Assembly: GCA_946480085.1 (NCBI GenBank)
Contig: CAMLHZ010000004.1
Location: forward strand, 186,001 to 250,000
Direction of reading: 5' to 3'
DNA length: 64,000 nt
Origin: an uncultured Flavobacteriales bacterium
GTDB lineage: Bacteria > Bacteroidota > Bacteroidia > Flavobacteriales > Crocinitomicaceae
Each line of letters begins with the position of its first letter. Position 1 is the first letter of the stretch. Shown here piece by piece: positions 24,630-32,802 of this stretch. The notes beneath the pieces were generated by a model that did not search any database, was not told the DNA's origin, and saw only the letters and a program-made list of their open reading frames with translations. Both the position numbers and the translations under genes were made by a program.

Positions 24630-25277
24630 ATGGATCACTACAAAGAAACAGCAGCAACATGGAATAAACTGGCGAATCTCTATGAAGAGAAGTTCATGGA
24701 TTTCACCATCTATAATGAGAGCTATGACTTTGTTTGTTCTGAGCTGTCTTCATCTCAAACCGAAATTCTGGAGGTTGGTTCCGGACCAGGCATGATTGCA
24801 AAGTACCTTTTAGAAAAGCGCTCTGATTTCAATATTCTTGGAACCGATGTTGCGCAAAATATGGTTGAACTGGCGCAAAAGAACAATCCGAAAGCGGGAT
24901 TTCAATTGTTGGACTGCAGAGAAATTCTGTCTTTAAACAGAACATTCGACGCTGTACTTTCCGGTTTTTGTATTCCGTATTTATCAAGTGATGACGCCAA
25001 GAAATTCATTTCGGACGCACACAAGATCCTTAACCAAAAGGGATTGATCTACCTTAGTTTTGTGCCTGGAGAAGCAGATAAAAGCGATTATCAAACCGGC
25101 AGCACTGGCGACAAGGTTTACTTTTATTATCATTCGGAAGAGAATATTTTGGAAGCATTGATGAATTCAGAATTCACCTTGTTAAAGCGCTTTGTCATTC
25201 CGTATGAACGAGCGAACGGGGACAAAGAGGAACATTTGGTTTTAATAGCGCAAAAACAAGGCGCAATTGTTAACTAA
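24630..25277 (+). CDS. Class I SAM-dependent methyltransferase
   Basis: This 215-residue cytosolic methyltransferase has motif I ILEVGSGPG at 46-54, an acidic residue ending strand 2 (ILGTDVAQNM), and motif III-like FQLLDCREI. The following FDAVLSGFCIPYLS and GLIYLSFVPG match the class I fold. Length is normal for a stand-alone domain. The substrate cannot be read from the sequence. It stands alone between a repeat-containing terminator and another small gene. Confidence 0.88.
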   Translation: MDHYKETAATWNKLANLYEEKFMDFTIYNESYDFVCSELSSSQTEILEVGSGPGMIAKYLLEKRSDFNILGTDVAQNMVELAQKNNPKAGFQLLDCREILSLNRTFDAVLSGFCIPYLSSDDAKKFISDAHKILNQKGLIYLSFVPGEADKSDYQTGSTGDKVYFYYHSEENILEALMNSEFTLLKRFVIPYERANGDKEEHLVLIAQKQGAIVN

Positions 25278-25324
25278 AACCAAGTTTACTCCGTGATTTC
25301 ACTGAATGAACTATCTTTAGAATT

Positions 25325-26044
25325 ATGAAAAGAGTTGTCGTTTTCTTTACTGTACTGCTTTCCGTTCAATTCGGGAATGCCCAAACTGATGTTTTTAACT
25401 GGGAAGAAGGATTAACAAAGTACAACGGAACTTTTGATACCAAAACAAACACAAAAGAAAATCTGGATAGAATCTTTGATCACCTGATCCATACCCCGGC
25501 TAGTTTTTTCGAAATTGCCAATGTGTGGGCAATCAATCAAATGGACAGTACATTTCTGAATCCATTAGATTCAGCATATCGGGTAAACAAAACTATTTTG
25601 GAACAAATTGTTCTGCCACAAGGTTCTTTTTGGAAAGACTTAAAAACGAAAAGACTTACAGAAATGGATCAGTTTTATATGGCGAAACGCCTTGAAATAT
25701 TGAGTTATACCAATCCAACAATTCTGTTGAATGACAAATATTCCTATTGTTTCCAATATGCGCAAGCACTAAACGGAACAGATGAAGAACTTTTGTTTGC
25801 ATGGAAAATGCTTCATGATGAACAGAAAAAAACGAATAGTTCTCCCGAAACACTCGAGGCACGATACTTGTTAGAATTGAGTTCTGAAAATAGTTTGCTG
25901 TTTGCCAAATTAAATGTTACAATGTACGGCTGGTGGAATTGCATTAACAGCCAATTACCTTACGTAAACGACACAAATGGGCATTTTTTGAAGGAATTTA
26001 AAACGTTCTTCATAAAAACAGAAGCACATTATTTTGAAGACTGA
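25325..26044 (+). CDS. Hypothetical secreted protein
   Basis: I do not recognise this 239-residue product. A signal peptide (MKRVVVFFTVLLSVQFGNAQ) is followed by a mostly helical, soluble-looking region with no membrane segments. Two tryptophan-rich spots stand out (FNWEEG and YGWWNCI). A near-consensus -7 element, TATCTTTA at 25312-25319, lies just upstream and would give a nearly leaderless transcript. A repeat copy begins at the stop codon. Confidence 0.7.
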   Translation: MKRVVVFFTVLLSVQFGNAQTDVFNWEEGLTKYNGTFDTKTNTKENLDRIFDHLIHTPASFFEIANVWAINQMDSTFLNPLDSAYRVNKTILEQIVLPQGSFWKDLKTKRLTEMDQFYMAKRLEILSYTNPTILLNDKYSYCFQYAQALNGTDEELLFAWKMLHDEQKKTNSSPETLEARYLLELSSENSLLFAKLNVTMYGWWNCINSQLPYVNDTNGHFLKEFKTFFIKTEAHYFED

Positions 26045-26064
26045 TTTCGACTACACTCTGCCAC
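26045..26064 (+). repeat. Dispersed repeat copy (degenerate)
   Basis: TTTCGACTACACTCTGCCAC is a diverged member of the TCGACTCCGCTCAG family, starting at the base after the upstream stop codon. Confidence 0.6.
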
Positions 26065-26076
26065 CTTCAATATCCG

Positions 26077-26111
26077 AAGGTTATCGAGCGGAGCCGAGAT
26101 AAACCTTTTTT
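26077..26111 (+). terminator. Terminator formed by an inverted dispersed repeat
   Basis: AAGGTTATCGAGCGGAGCCG and the following AGATAAACCTT fold with AAGG/CCTT ends and a T-run at 26106-26111. The core is the family repeat in reverse orientation. Confidence 0.7.
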
Positions 26112-26130
26112 AAACTTAAATAAAACACTT

Positions 26131-26463
26131 ATGAAACTACTTACTCTACTCGTTTTCTCCCTTCTGGGAACTGCCGCTTTCAGTCAAAAAGTATTCTCCG
26201 TTCAGTATGAATCTCAAGCAGATGTTAAAGTCTTTGTTGTAGACTACGAATCGCAAGCTGACGTCCTGGTTTACAAGGTAAAATACGAAAGTCAGGCTGG
26301 TGATAACAATGGAAAATGGTTCTTTACTGATTATGAAAGTCAGGCAAAGAAAACCGTATACTTTGTCCAATACGAATCTCAGGCAGATCTGAAAGTGTAT
26401 TTCGTTGAGTATGAATCGCAAGCAGGTTGGAAGAATTCCAGTAAGAAGCAATTGTTATACTAA
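26131..26463 (+). CDS. DUF6150-like secreted protein made of YESQAD repeats
   Basis: The 110-residue exported protein has a signal peptide (MKLLTLLVFSLLGTAAFS). The mature region is almost wholly six tandem units of about 13 residues, each with an aromatic-Glu-Ser-Gln-Ala core (YESQAD, DYESQA, KYESQAG). The units alternate with beta-strand stretches such as VKVFVV and LKVYFV, suggesting a regular beta-repeat fold. The pattern fits the DUF6150 family of Bacteroidetes, of unknown function. Units differ at the DNA level (tatgaatctcaa, tacgaatcgcaa), so selection acts on the protein. It is flanked on both sides by repeat-based terminators. Confidence 0.82.
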   Translation: MKLLTLLVFSLLGTAAFSQKVFSVQYESQADVKVFVVDYESQADVLVYKVKYESQAGDNNGKWFFTDYESQAKKTVYFVQYESQADLKVYFVEYESQAGWKNSSKKQLLY

Positions 26464-26465
26464 AC

Positions 26466-26502
26466 GCAAAAGCACCTCGGCTCCGCTCGGTGACCTTTTT
26501 GC
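26466..26502 (+). terminator. Terminator-like hairpin around a dispersed repeat
   Basis: GCAAAAG (26466-26472) and CTTTTTGC (26495-26502) enclose the family copy CACCTCGGCTCCGCTCGGTG (26473-26492). The stem has one bulge, and further T residues follow. Confidence 0.55.
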
Positions 26503-26530
26503 CTTTTAACTTTTGATTTTTGACTTATTC

Positions 26531-27034
26531 ATGTCTTTCCATTTAGAAACAGAACGTCTTTATCTTCGCGAAATAACTCCCGATGATGCACAATTCGCGT
26601 ATGACTTAAATCTCGATGAAGAAGTCATTCGCTATACAGGTGACGGACCATTCGAAAGCGTGGCAGCTGCCAAAGAATTTCTCGAAAAGTATGACCATTA
26701 TCGCAAATACGGATTCGGTCGTTGGGCCGTTGTTCGCAAATCAGATAATGAAATACTCGGCTGGTGTGGACTGAAATACTCTGAAGATAAGGATGAGTTT
26801 GATATCGGGTTTCGCTTCTTTAAAAAGTATTGGAATGCCGGCTACGCAACCGAAAGCGCAGCAGCTTGTCTTAAAATTGGCTTCGAAAAATTCGATATGA
26901 AAACCATTGTTGGAAAAGCAAGAAAAGAGAATCTGGCTTCCATTCGAGTTCTTGAAAAACTCGGATTGAGTTATTCCATATCGTACGAAGAAGATGGCGA
27001 AAATTGGGAAGTTTATTCCATAGCACATGTTTAA
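26531..27034 (+). CDS. GNAT-family N-acetyltransferase (RimJ/RimL-like)
   Basis: This 167-residue acetyl-CoA-dependent acetyltransferase is of the RimJ/RimL type. The N-terminus LETERLYLREITPDDAQ is characteristic. Later strands FDIGFRFFKKYWNAGYATESA and ASIRVLEKLGL (read in part) form the acetyl-CoA site and the C-terminal motif. ATG 26531 is preferred over a TTG 18 bases earlier. The gene overlaps the next one by eight bases, suggesting coupled expression. The substrate is unknown. Confidence 0.88.
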   Translation: MSFHLETERLYLREITPDDAQFAYDLNLDEEVIRYTGDGPFESVAAAKEFLEKYDHYRKYGFGRWAVVRKSDNEILGWCGLKYSEDKDEFDIGFRFFKKYWNAGYATESAAACLKIGFEKFDMKTIVGKARKENLASIRVLEKLGLSYSISYEEDGENWEVYSIAHV

Positions 27035-27707
27035 AGTCCGTCCAGTTCTTGATTTAATGATTGATTTCTATGAACATCCACGAAATCAAGAACGTTTTGA
27101 TCTCTACTTGAAAATGCTTCAGGGAAATTCCAAAAGGGATATGGAACTTCCGATTGGAGGTTATAATCCAATGGCGAAAGAACATCTTTCCGGAAAATTG
27201 AAGGCATTGAAACAACTCAATGCAGAAGAAATTATTTCCGAAACGCTTCTAAACGTTCCTTCAACCAGAGAATACGAAGTTGTAATTAATCTTGCTGATG
27301 ATTTATTAGGCGGCTGGACAAATAAGTTTACAACCGATTATCAGAGTAAATTTCAATTGAATCCATTAATTCAACGCGGATTTTGCACGCCATACTTTTG
27401 GTCGAGCGAAAAATATTCAGAAACCTTGATCAGAGAAAGATCATTAGCTGCAGCTTATAGAACAACATACTTTGAGATTCATGGAAAATCTGAAACACTG
27501 GAAGAACATGTGAATCAGGAAAACTGGGTCGCTGAGAAATGTGGTACTTCAAAATCAGAAAATCAGGAAGTTCAATCATTCCTTGAAACTATTAAGCATA
27601 CAACTGACTATTCCATAATCATCGCTTTCCTCTATGGTGATGATGCGGCAGAAAATTTAGGATTTCGGAAACTGGGCCATTCGAAATTTCCTTTAATCCA
27701 TCATTAA
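27027..27707 (+). CDS. Hypothetical protein coupled to the GNAT gene
   Basis: I do not recognise this 226-residue protein. It has no signal peptide or membrane segment and looks cytosolic and mainly helical. Visible features are FYEHPRNQERFDLYLKML near the start, a central VINLADDLLGGWTNKFTTDY, and a C-terminal FLYGDDAAENLGFRKLGHS. Its start lies inside the end of the acetyltransferase gene (eight-base overlap), so the two products are likely made together and may act on the same substrate. That link is inferred only from the overlap. Confidence 0.7.
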   Translation: MFKVRPVLDLMIDFYEHPRNQERFDLYLKMLQGNSKRDMELPIGGYNPMAKEHLSGKLKALKQLNAEEIISETLLNVPSTREYEVVINLADDLLGGWTNKFTTDYQSKFQLNPLIQRGFCTPYFWSSEKYSETLIRERSLAAAYRTTYFEIHGKSETLEEHVNQENWVAEKCGTSKSENQEVQSFLETIKHTTDYSIIIAFLYGDDAAENLGFRKLGHSKFPLIHH

Positions 27708-27716
27708 TTCAGGTAC

Positions 27717-27745
27717 AGACGCGATGTCCGCCGCGGTGGACGTCT
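27717..27745. repeat. GC-rich imperfect palindrome
   Basis: AGACG...CGTCT ends surround TCCGCCGCGGTGGA (27727-27740), a palindrome with one mismatch pair. It resembles the GACGCG...CGCGTC element at 11237-11256, with the centre replaced. It lies between the hypothetical gene and the ArsR promoter. Confidence 0.5.
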
Positions 27746-27785
27746 CTGCAATTTCGTCTTTTACTTAAAATAATCTCATTTAATT

Positions 27786-27830
27786 TTGCGCAACCAAAAA
27801 GTTGCATATATTTGCAACCATATAGTTGCA
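27786..27830 (+). promoter_or_regulatory. ArsR-gene promoter embedded in an array of GTTGCA half-sites
   Basis: TTG at 27786-27788 and TATATTTG at 27807-27814 form a promoter with an 18-base spacer. Four half-sites alternate in orientation, each separated by exactly six bases: GCAAC 27790-27794, GTTGCA 27801-27806, TGCAAC 27813-27818 and GTTGCA 27825-27830. The array covers the spacer, the -7 box and the likely transcription start, as expected for autorepression by the ArsR-family product. A second exact -7-like box, TAATTTTG, is at 27781-27788. Confidence 0.75.
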
Positions 27831-27846
27831 TTAAATCAATTGAAAT

Positions 27847-28173
27847 ATGAAAAGAGACGTTTTTCAAGCCATTGCCGATCCAACAAGAAGATTAATTCTG
27901 ACTTTACTGGCAACACAGGCTATGACACCAAATGCCCTGGCCGAGCATTTTCACACAAGTCGACAAGCAGTTTCAAAACATATTCAGTTGCTTGATGAAT
28001 GCCAACTTTTAACGATTACGAAACAAGGTAGAGAAATTCACTACCGCTTAAAAGTCGACAAAATGAAAGAGATTGATCAATGGCTCCAGCAATTCAGAGC
28101 AATTTGGGAAGATCGTTTCAATCAGTTGGACGATGTATTAGAAACTCTTAAAAAGAAGAAAAATGAAAAATAG
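27847..28173 (+). CDS. ArsR-family winged-helix transcriptional regulator
   Basis: This 108-residue DNA-binding repressor has the N-terminal [20 protein letters not shown] followed by the helix-turn-helix [20 protein letters not shown] and a wing with [12 protein letters not shown]. No cysteine metal-sensing motif is present. It belongs to the metal-independent group commonly paired with SRPBCC (AHSA1) genes. Its stop lies inside the downstream SRPBCC-VOC gene (11-base overlap), so both form one autoregulated operon under the half-site array. Confidence 0.92.
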   Translation: MKRDVFQAIADPTRRLILTLLATQAMTPNALAEHFHTSRQAVSKHIQLLDECQLLTITKQGREIHYRLKVDKMKEIDQWLQQFRAIWEDRFNQLDDVLETLKKKKNEK

Positions 28174-29128
28174 TTTGTTATTGAATTTCACTGCTGATAA
28201 GGTGAATAACAAAATTTTTGTGGAGCGCGAATTCAACGCTTCGAAAGACTTAGTTTGGGAATCATGGACGAACCCAGAAATTCTGGACTTGTGGTGGGCA
28301 CCGCGACCTTGGAAAACGAATACAGTTTCAATGAACTTTGTTCCTGGCGGAAGATGGTTCTACTTCATGAGTGGTCCAACAGGCGAAAAACACTACAGTT
28401 TTGCCGATTATGAAGAAATCGAGACAGAGGTAAGATATACAGGAACGGACGGTTTTTGTGACGAAAATCAGGTGATTAACCCCCAAATGCCTCAAACATA
28501 TTGGGAAGTTAGATTCAACGAAGCCGATGGAAACACGAAAGTAAACGTAACCTTAAGTTTCAAAACGTTGGAAGCTTTGGAAGGCATCATTTCAATGGGT
28601 TTCAAAGAAGGATTCCTTTCAGCAATGGAAAACCTGGACGAATTTATCAGTGCTCAGTTCCAGTTGAGAAAAGACAAGAAACCCAACAACGAACCAAGAG
28701 TTTCGTTTTATGTAAACTTCCCTGGTAATACAGAAGAAGCTATGAACTTCTATCGCTCAGTCTTCAAAACAGAATTTGTTAATGGTTTACAGCGTTTCGA
28801 AGATATTCCAGCAAGTACCGAAAATGCTCCTGTACTTCCAGATATTATTAAGAAAATGGTGTTGCATTGTGAACTTCCTTTACTCGGAAATCAGGTATTA
28901 ATGGCAACTGATGCACCAAAAGAAATGGGATTTGACTTGAATAGCGGAAACAATATGCATATCAATTTGGAACCAAGTACACGAGAAGAAGCAGATCGAA
29001 TCTTTAACGAACTTTCGGCAGGCGGAAAAGTGACAATGCCTATGGAAGACATGTTCTTTGGAGCTTACTATGGAAGTTTCACGGATAAATATGGTATCAA
29101 CTGGATGGTACACCACCAAACGAAGTAG
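28163..29128 (+). CDS. SRPBCC (AHSA1-like) and VOC domain fusion protein
   Basis: The 321-residue protein joins two domains. Residues about 12-165 form an AHSA1-type SRPBCC domain ([41 protein letters not shown]), a START-like cavity fold. Residues about 177-320 form a PhnB-like VOC domain ([46 protein letters not shown]). These two domain types often appear as separate neighbours near this kind of ArsR gene; here they are one polypeptide with a short linker ([11 protein letters not shown]). Ligand and activity are unknown. A bidirectional terminator follows. Confidence 0.88.
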   Translation: MKNSLLLNFTADKVNNKIFVEREFNASKDLVWESWTNPEILDLWWAPRPWKTNTVSMNFVPGGRWFYFMSGPTGEKHYSFADYEEIETEVRYTGTDGFCDENQVINPQMPQTYWEVRFNEADGNTKVNVTLSFKTLEALEGIISMGFKEGFLSAMENLDEFISAQFQLRKDKKPNNEPRVSFYVNFPGNTEEAMNFYRSVFKTEFVNGLQRFEDIPASTENAPVLPDIIKKMVLHCELPLLGNQVLMATDAPKEMGFDLNSGNNMHINLEPSTREEADRIFNELSAGGKVTMPMEDMFFGAYYGSFTDKYGINWMVHHQTK

Positions 29129-29187
29129 GATTTCCGCGGCCATTCAATAACTTCCCATCAGCCTCGGACGAATGGAAAAAGTAAAGG

Positions 29188-29226
29188 AATAAAAAAAGGG
29201 TCCAGTATGTACTGGACCCTTCATTT
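29188..29226. terminator. Strong bidirectional terminator
   Basis: AAGGGTCCAGTA (29196-29207) pairs perfectly with TACTGGACCCTT (29210-29221). An A-run on the left serves the reverse T9SS gene, and the T-rich right side serves the forward operon. Confidence 0.9.
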
Positions 29227-29243
29227 TCAATATTTGTCAATGA

Positions 29244-30089
29244 CTATTTGAACAAGACCAGCTTTTTTATTCCGGCCTTATTCCCATGAGTCAATCGAAT
29301 CATGACCATTCCACTTGCAGTAGATGCATCAACAGACGCAATTCCGTTGACAACAGTTGCAGCGCCTAAAATTTGTCCGTTTGTATTGTAAACTTCAACC
29401 TCTCCAGACTCAACTCCGGAAACAACAATTTGATTGTTTATTGTTGCTACTGACCAAAGATCTGAATCCAATTCATTCAAACTCGCGTTATTCACATCGT
29501 TCAAAACAAATTGATCAATAAAGAAATCCGTATCCGTTGAAATAGAATCCGTTCCGATCACAATAGCAACTAAAACGAATCTGTCGGGATCAACACCGTC
29601 AAATGTCGGATCATAATCAATAACAAAATTTTGTGCAGTGAAGTTGGCGATATTCGATGTAAACTCTATTACTCCAGTTCCAATTGTATCAGAACCATTG
29701 ATCATCAAAGCCTGAACCACCGCACCAGCATCACCAGTAAGTGCAAGTTTCGCTTGGAAATCAATAGACTCGATACGTGTTGTATACGAAATTCCATCAG
29801 GAACCAAATCTGAATCGTTATCTGCTCCTAAACCAAAAATGGAGATAACTGGCGCTGTTGGGTCTAAGGCACCCAAGTTAATTGGATTCAAACGGGCACA
29901 AGAACCGGAAACTCCTGTTGCCTGGTTAGCCGTAGCATCCTCACCAGGAACAGCTACTTCAAATCCGTTTAATGAAGCGGTCCAACCAGTAGCTGTAGTA
30001 GAATTCGACCAAGTGTCAAGATTTAAGTTTTGTGCGTTTGCACCGCTGAATACCAGGGCACTAAGAACTAAAAGTCTCATTTTTTTCAT
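29244..30089 (-). CDS. Secreted protein with T9SS type A C-terminal sorting domain
   Basis: The 281-residue protein is exported by Sec (MKKMRLLVLSALVFSGANAQ) and then probably by the type IX system. The C-terminal 70 residues have the type A sorting-domain pattern: a strand near VEVYNTNGQILG, then SGMVMIRLTHGNKAGIKKLV ending LFK. The body begins NLNLDTWSN and contains short Asp-rich segments (LGADNDSDLVPDG) that might bind calcium. It is probably a cell-surface or released beta-sandwich protein; the ligand is unknown. ATG at 30080 is an alternative start. Confidence 0.85.
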   Translation of the reverse strand: MKKMRLLVLSALVFSGANAQNLNLDTWSNSTTATGWTASLNGFEVAVPGEDATANQATGVSGSCARLNPINLGALDPTAPVISIFGLGADNDSDLVPDGISYTTRIESIDFQAKLALTGDAGAVVQALMINGSDTIGTGVIEFTSNIANFTAQNFVIDYDPTFDGVDPDRFVLVAIVIGTDSISTDTDFFIDQFVLNDVNNASLNELDSDLWSVATINNQIVVSGVESGEVEVYNTNGQILGAATVVNGIASVDASTASGMVMIRLTHGNKAGIKKLVLFK

Positions 30090-30352
30090 AAGGGTGTTTT
30101 TTTTGATTAATGCACCAAATTAGTGAAATTCTGTTTTAATGAAACACCAATTAATGCGATACGTTATGCATGAATAATTTATTGGTTAGATTCGATAAAA
30201 ATAGACAAGTTGGAAAATGCAACTAAATTTTTATTCAAGGAACCGTTAAGTCATACGCCTGCTATCGTACATTTTTCAATTCAGGCGATAAAATCCAAAT
30301 AAATTCAATCCCTCTTTTCAGGATTCGTATCAGCGCCTTGCATCATATCCTG

Positions 30353-32785
30353 TCACTTTCTTCCCGACAATTTAAACCCAATTCTGTAATAGAACAAAGG
30401 CAAGAAACCAAGCTGAGTTTTCTCCGCAATTGGTTCGGCACTTGGGTCGGCCAGGTTCGGTGCGTACGCCAAACTCAATACATTTCGTGTATTCAGCAAA
30501 TTTACCAGGTCCAGTCCAATTTCATGAGTGACTTTGTCTGCATTCAATTTCCAGCTCAACTTCAAATCGGCTCTGAAATAATCTCTAAACTGACGTTCAT
30601 TGAACAATGAATCGGAATAAATGATCTCGTTTTGCAGGTTTGTAGCGGCTAAATCAACATAACCGTAACGCTTTCCTCCCGCAACCGTCACCTTTCCTCC
30701 AATGCCAATGGTTTGCTTTTCGTTTAACTTGAATTCTTTACCAAACAAAAAGTTGGAAGTATACAATCCGTTATACGAAGTATTTCGTTCAATGCCATCA
30801 CTTCCTTTGTATTTACTATCATAAATAGAAGTAGTGAAGAGCATATAGAAACTCTTGTTGAAAAACTTTTGAATCGTAATTTCAATTCCGTAATTCATCC
30901 CTGTTCCGTCATTCTTCAACGAATCCGGGAAAATACGTGCAAACCCGCTCCCTTGATTGATCATAGAAAAAGAAGAAGGTTGAACCGTAACCGGAATTTG
31001 ATATAAATGCTGATAATAAATTTCGGAACGAACGACAAATCCCTTCTTAAAGTTCTTCTCAAAACCTACAGCACTGTGAGCTGCTTTTGAAAAACCCATA
31101 TTCTTGTTTTGTAGAACCTGGTTACCGTTTGCGTCTGTTGTGTGATAACTATACGTGTAATACGGTTGCGTTTGACTATGAATTCCGGCCCCTCCAAAAA
31201 ACGACCAATCTTTCGTGGAATTATATTTGAAACCTAATCGCGGCTCAACAACACTTAAACTATTCGAAAGCGTGAAGTACTGACTATGCAATCCAGCTGT
31301 TAACTGCAACTGGTCATTCACCTTATATTTCCATTGAACGAATGGCTGAAACAAAGCAGCATTCCCTTTGTAATTCCAGCGATTGATGAAATAACTGTGT
31401 GTCACATCCAAAACAGAATCCTGCATATTGAAGAACAACATATCCGAATTCATTCCAAAGCGCAAAATGTGCTGTTTAGAGATCTTGTGGTTGAATGTTG
31501 CCGATAATGAAGCTTTAGAAGTATTGAAAGTGTAGCCCATTAATTGATAAATACTATCAATATGAATACGTACCGTTTGTTGTCCGTTCACATCTGTTGT
31601 ATCCAAAGATCGAATCAGATAATCGTGTTTTGAATGTTGATTTTCGAACGAGCCGGCCAATGTTGCAGTGAAGAAAGTCTTTTCACTAAGCGATTTTTTG
31701 TAAGTCAAACCTGTGGTAGCCATAGAAGTTCCAAAATACTGATCGCGGTCACCTTCACCATAAAATTCTGTACTGAATTCTGTTTGATCAGAAATTTTAA
31801 TGGCGATATTGCTCTTTCCTCCTATTCCCCAAAACGATAAATAACCTTTGTTTTTTAGTGGAAAGTTGAATTTGAATGCTCCATCACCATAAGCAGGAAC
31901 AGCGTCAGTTCCAATTTTTATTCCCATAAACTGGAATAAGCTCAATGTAGAATAGCGCCCCATAATTAAGTAACTGCTTCCCTTCTTCCTATTCAACGGT
32001 CCTTCGGTTAAAAACTCTGTTCCTAAAAAACCAAACTGACCTGTAAACTCATGTCGTTCATTGTTTCCATTTCGCAATTTTAAATCGAAAATTCCTGAAA
32101 GTGAATTCCCATATTCTGCAGGGAAAGCCGACATAAAGAAATCGGAATTGGCTAAACTCTTGTTGTTGATAATAGAAACTGGTCCACCGGAAGAACCTGA
32201 AATAGAAAAATGCGACGGATTCGGAATATCAATTCCTTCCACCTTATAAACTATACCCAAAGGTGAATTTCCTCTTACAACGATATCATTACGTGAATCA
32301 TCTGCTCCTTGTACTCCGGCAAAATTACTTGCCATACGGGCAGGATCTCCGCGCGAACCAGCAAAACGCTCGGTTTCCGCTACAGAAAACTGCTGTGCAG
32401 AAACAGTTGCCATTTCATTTTTAACTTCACCTTCTTTAACTCCAACAATCTCAACTTCGCCTATCTCCTTGATCTTTTCTGCAAGTTTGATATCATAAAT
32501 AGCCTGGTTTCCGGAATTAACAGTAATACTTATCGTTTGCGATTCGAAACCCGAGTAGGAAACCTGCATGTCATGTTTTCCAACAGGAACATTATCAATT
32601 CTATATTCCCCTTTGCTATCAGATACTGCGCCGAGCGTTTTATCTCCAAGTACAATTTTCACTGTAGCTCCAGGAATTTCATACTCCGTCTCATTTTCAC
32701 GAATGATTCCACGAACGGTTTGGGTGGGTTGAGCCCATAGTTGTACATACAAGCACAAGCTAGCTATCAAGCAGATTAGTTTCAT
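30353..32785 (-). CDS. TonB-dependent receptor
   Basis: This 810-residue outer-membrane transporter has a signal peptide (MKLICLIASLCLYVQLWAQ), a carboxypeptidase-regulatory-like domain at about 22-105 (VRGIIRENETEYEIPGATV), and a plug at about 125-230. The plug contains RFAGSRGDPARMASNFAGVQ and DIVVRGNSPLGIVYKVEGID. A 22-strand-type barrel ends in LFYYRIGFKLSGRK. It lies 17 bases downstream of the substrate-binding lipoprotein gene on the same strand and is probably co-transcribed. A -7-like box TAATTTTA (32790-32797) may give it a separate promoter. Substrate is not evident; the partner hints at peptides (inference). Confidence 0.92.
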   Translation of the reverse strand: MKLICLIASLCLYVQLWAQPTQTVRGIIRENETEYEIPGATVKIVLGDKTLGAVSDSKGEYRIDNVPVGKHDMQVSYSGFESQTISITVNSGNQAIYDIKLAEKIKEIGEVEIVGVKEGEVKNEMATVSAQQFSVAETERFAGSRGDPARMASNFAGVQGADDSRNDIVVRGNSPLGIVYKVEGIDIPNPSHFSISGSSGGPVSIINNKSLANSDFFMSAFPAEYGNSLSGIFDLKLRNGNNERHEFTGQFGFLGTEFLTEGPLNRKKGSSYLIMGRYSTLSLFQFMGIKIGTDAVPAYGDGAFKFNFPLKNKGYLSFWGIGGKSNIAIKISDQTEFSTEFYGEGDRDQYFGTSMATTGLTYKKSLSEKTFFTATLAGSFENQHSKHDYLIRSLDTTDVNGQQTVRIHIDSIYQLMGYTFNTSKASLSATFNHKISKQHILRFGMNSDMLFFNMQDSVLDVTHSYFINRWNYKGNAALFQPFVQWKYKVNDQLQLTAGLHSQYFTLSNSLSVVEPRLGFKYNSTKDWSFFGGAGIHSQTQPYYTYSYHTTDANGNQVLQNKNMGFSKAAHSAVGFEKNFKKGFVVRSEIYYQHLYQIPVTVQPSSFSMINQGSGFARIFPDSLKNDGTGMNYGIEITIQKFFNKSFYMLFTTSIYDSKYKGSDGIERNTSYNGLYTSNFLFGKEFKLNEKQTIGIGGKVTVAGGKRYGYVDLAATNLQNEIIYSDSLFNERQFRDYFRADLKLSWKLNADKVTHEIGLDLVNLLNTRNVLSLAYAPNLADPSAEPIAEKTQLGFLPLFYYRIGFKLSGRK

Positions 32786-32802
32786 AAGGTAAAATTACAC
32801 GA

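Noticed and set aside
26185..26450. Apparent tandem DNA repeat, considered as a CRISPR-like or satellite array
   Set aside because: Units vary at third codon positions and encode a conserved YESQA motif behind a signal peptide, so it is a repeat protein gene.
30090..30352. 263-base gap checked for tRNA or small RNA genes
   Set aside because: No cloverleaf-like pairing or terminator was seen; only a weak -7-like match (CCAAATTA, 30115-30122) near the T9SS gene start.
30338..30610. 90-codon forward open frame overlapping the receptor gene end
   Set aside because: It lies antisense to the conserved terminal barrel strands and has no recognisable features.
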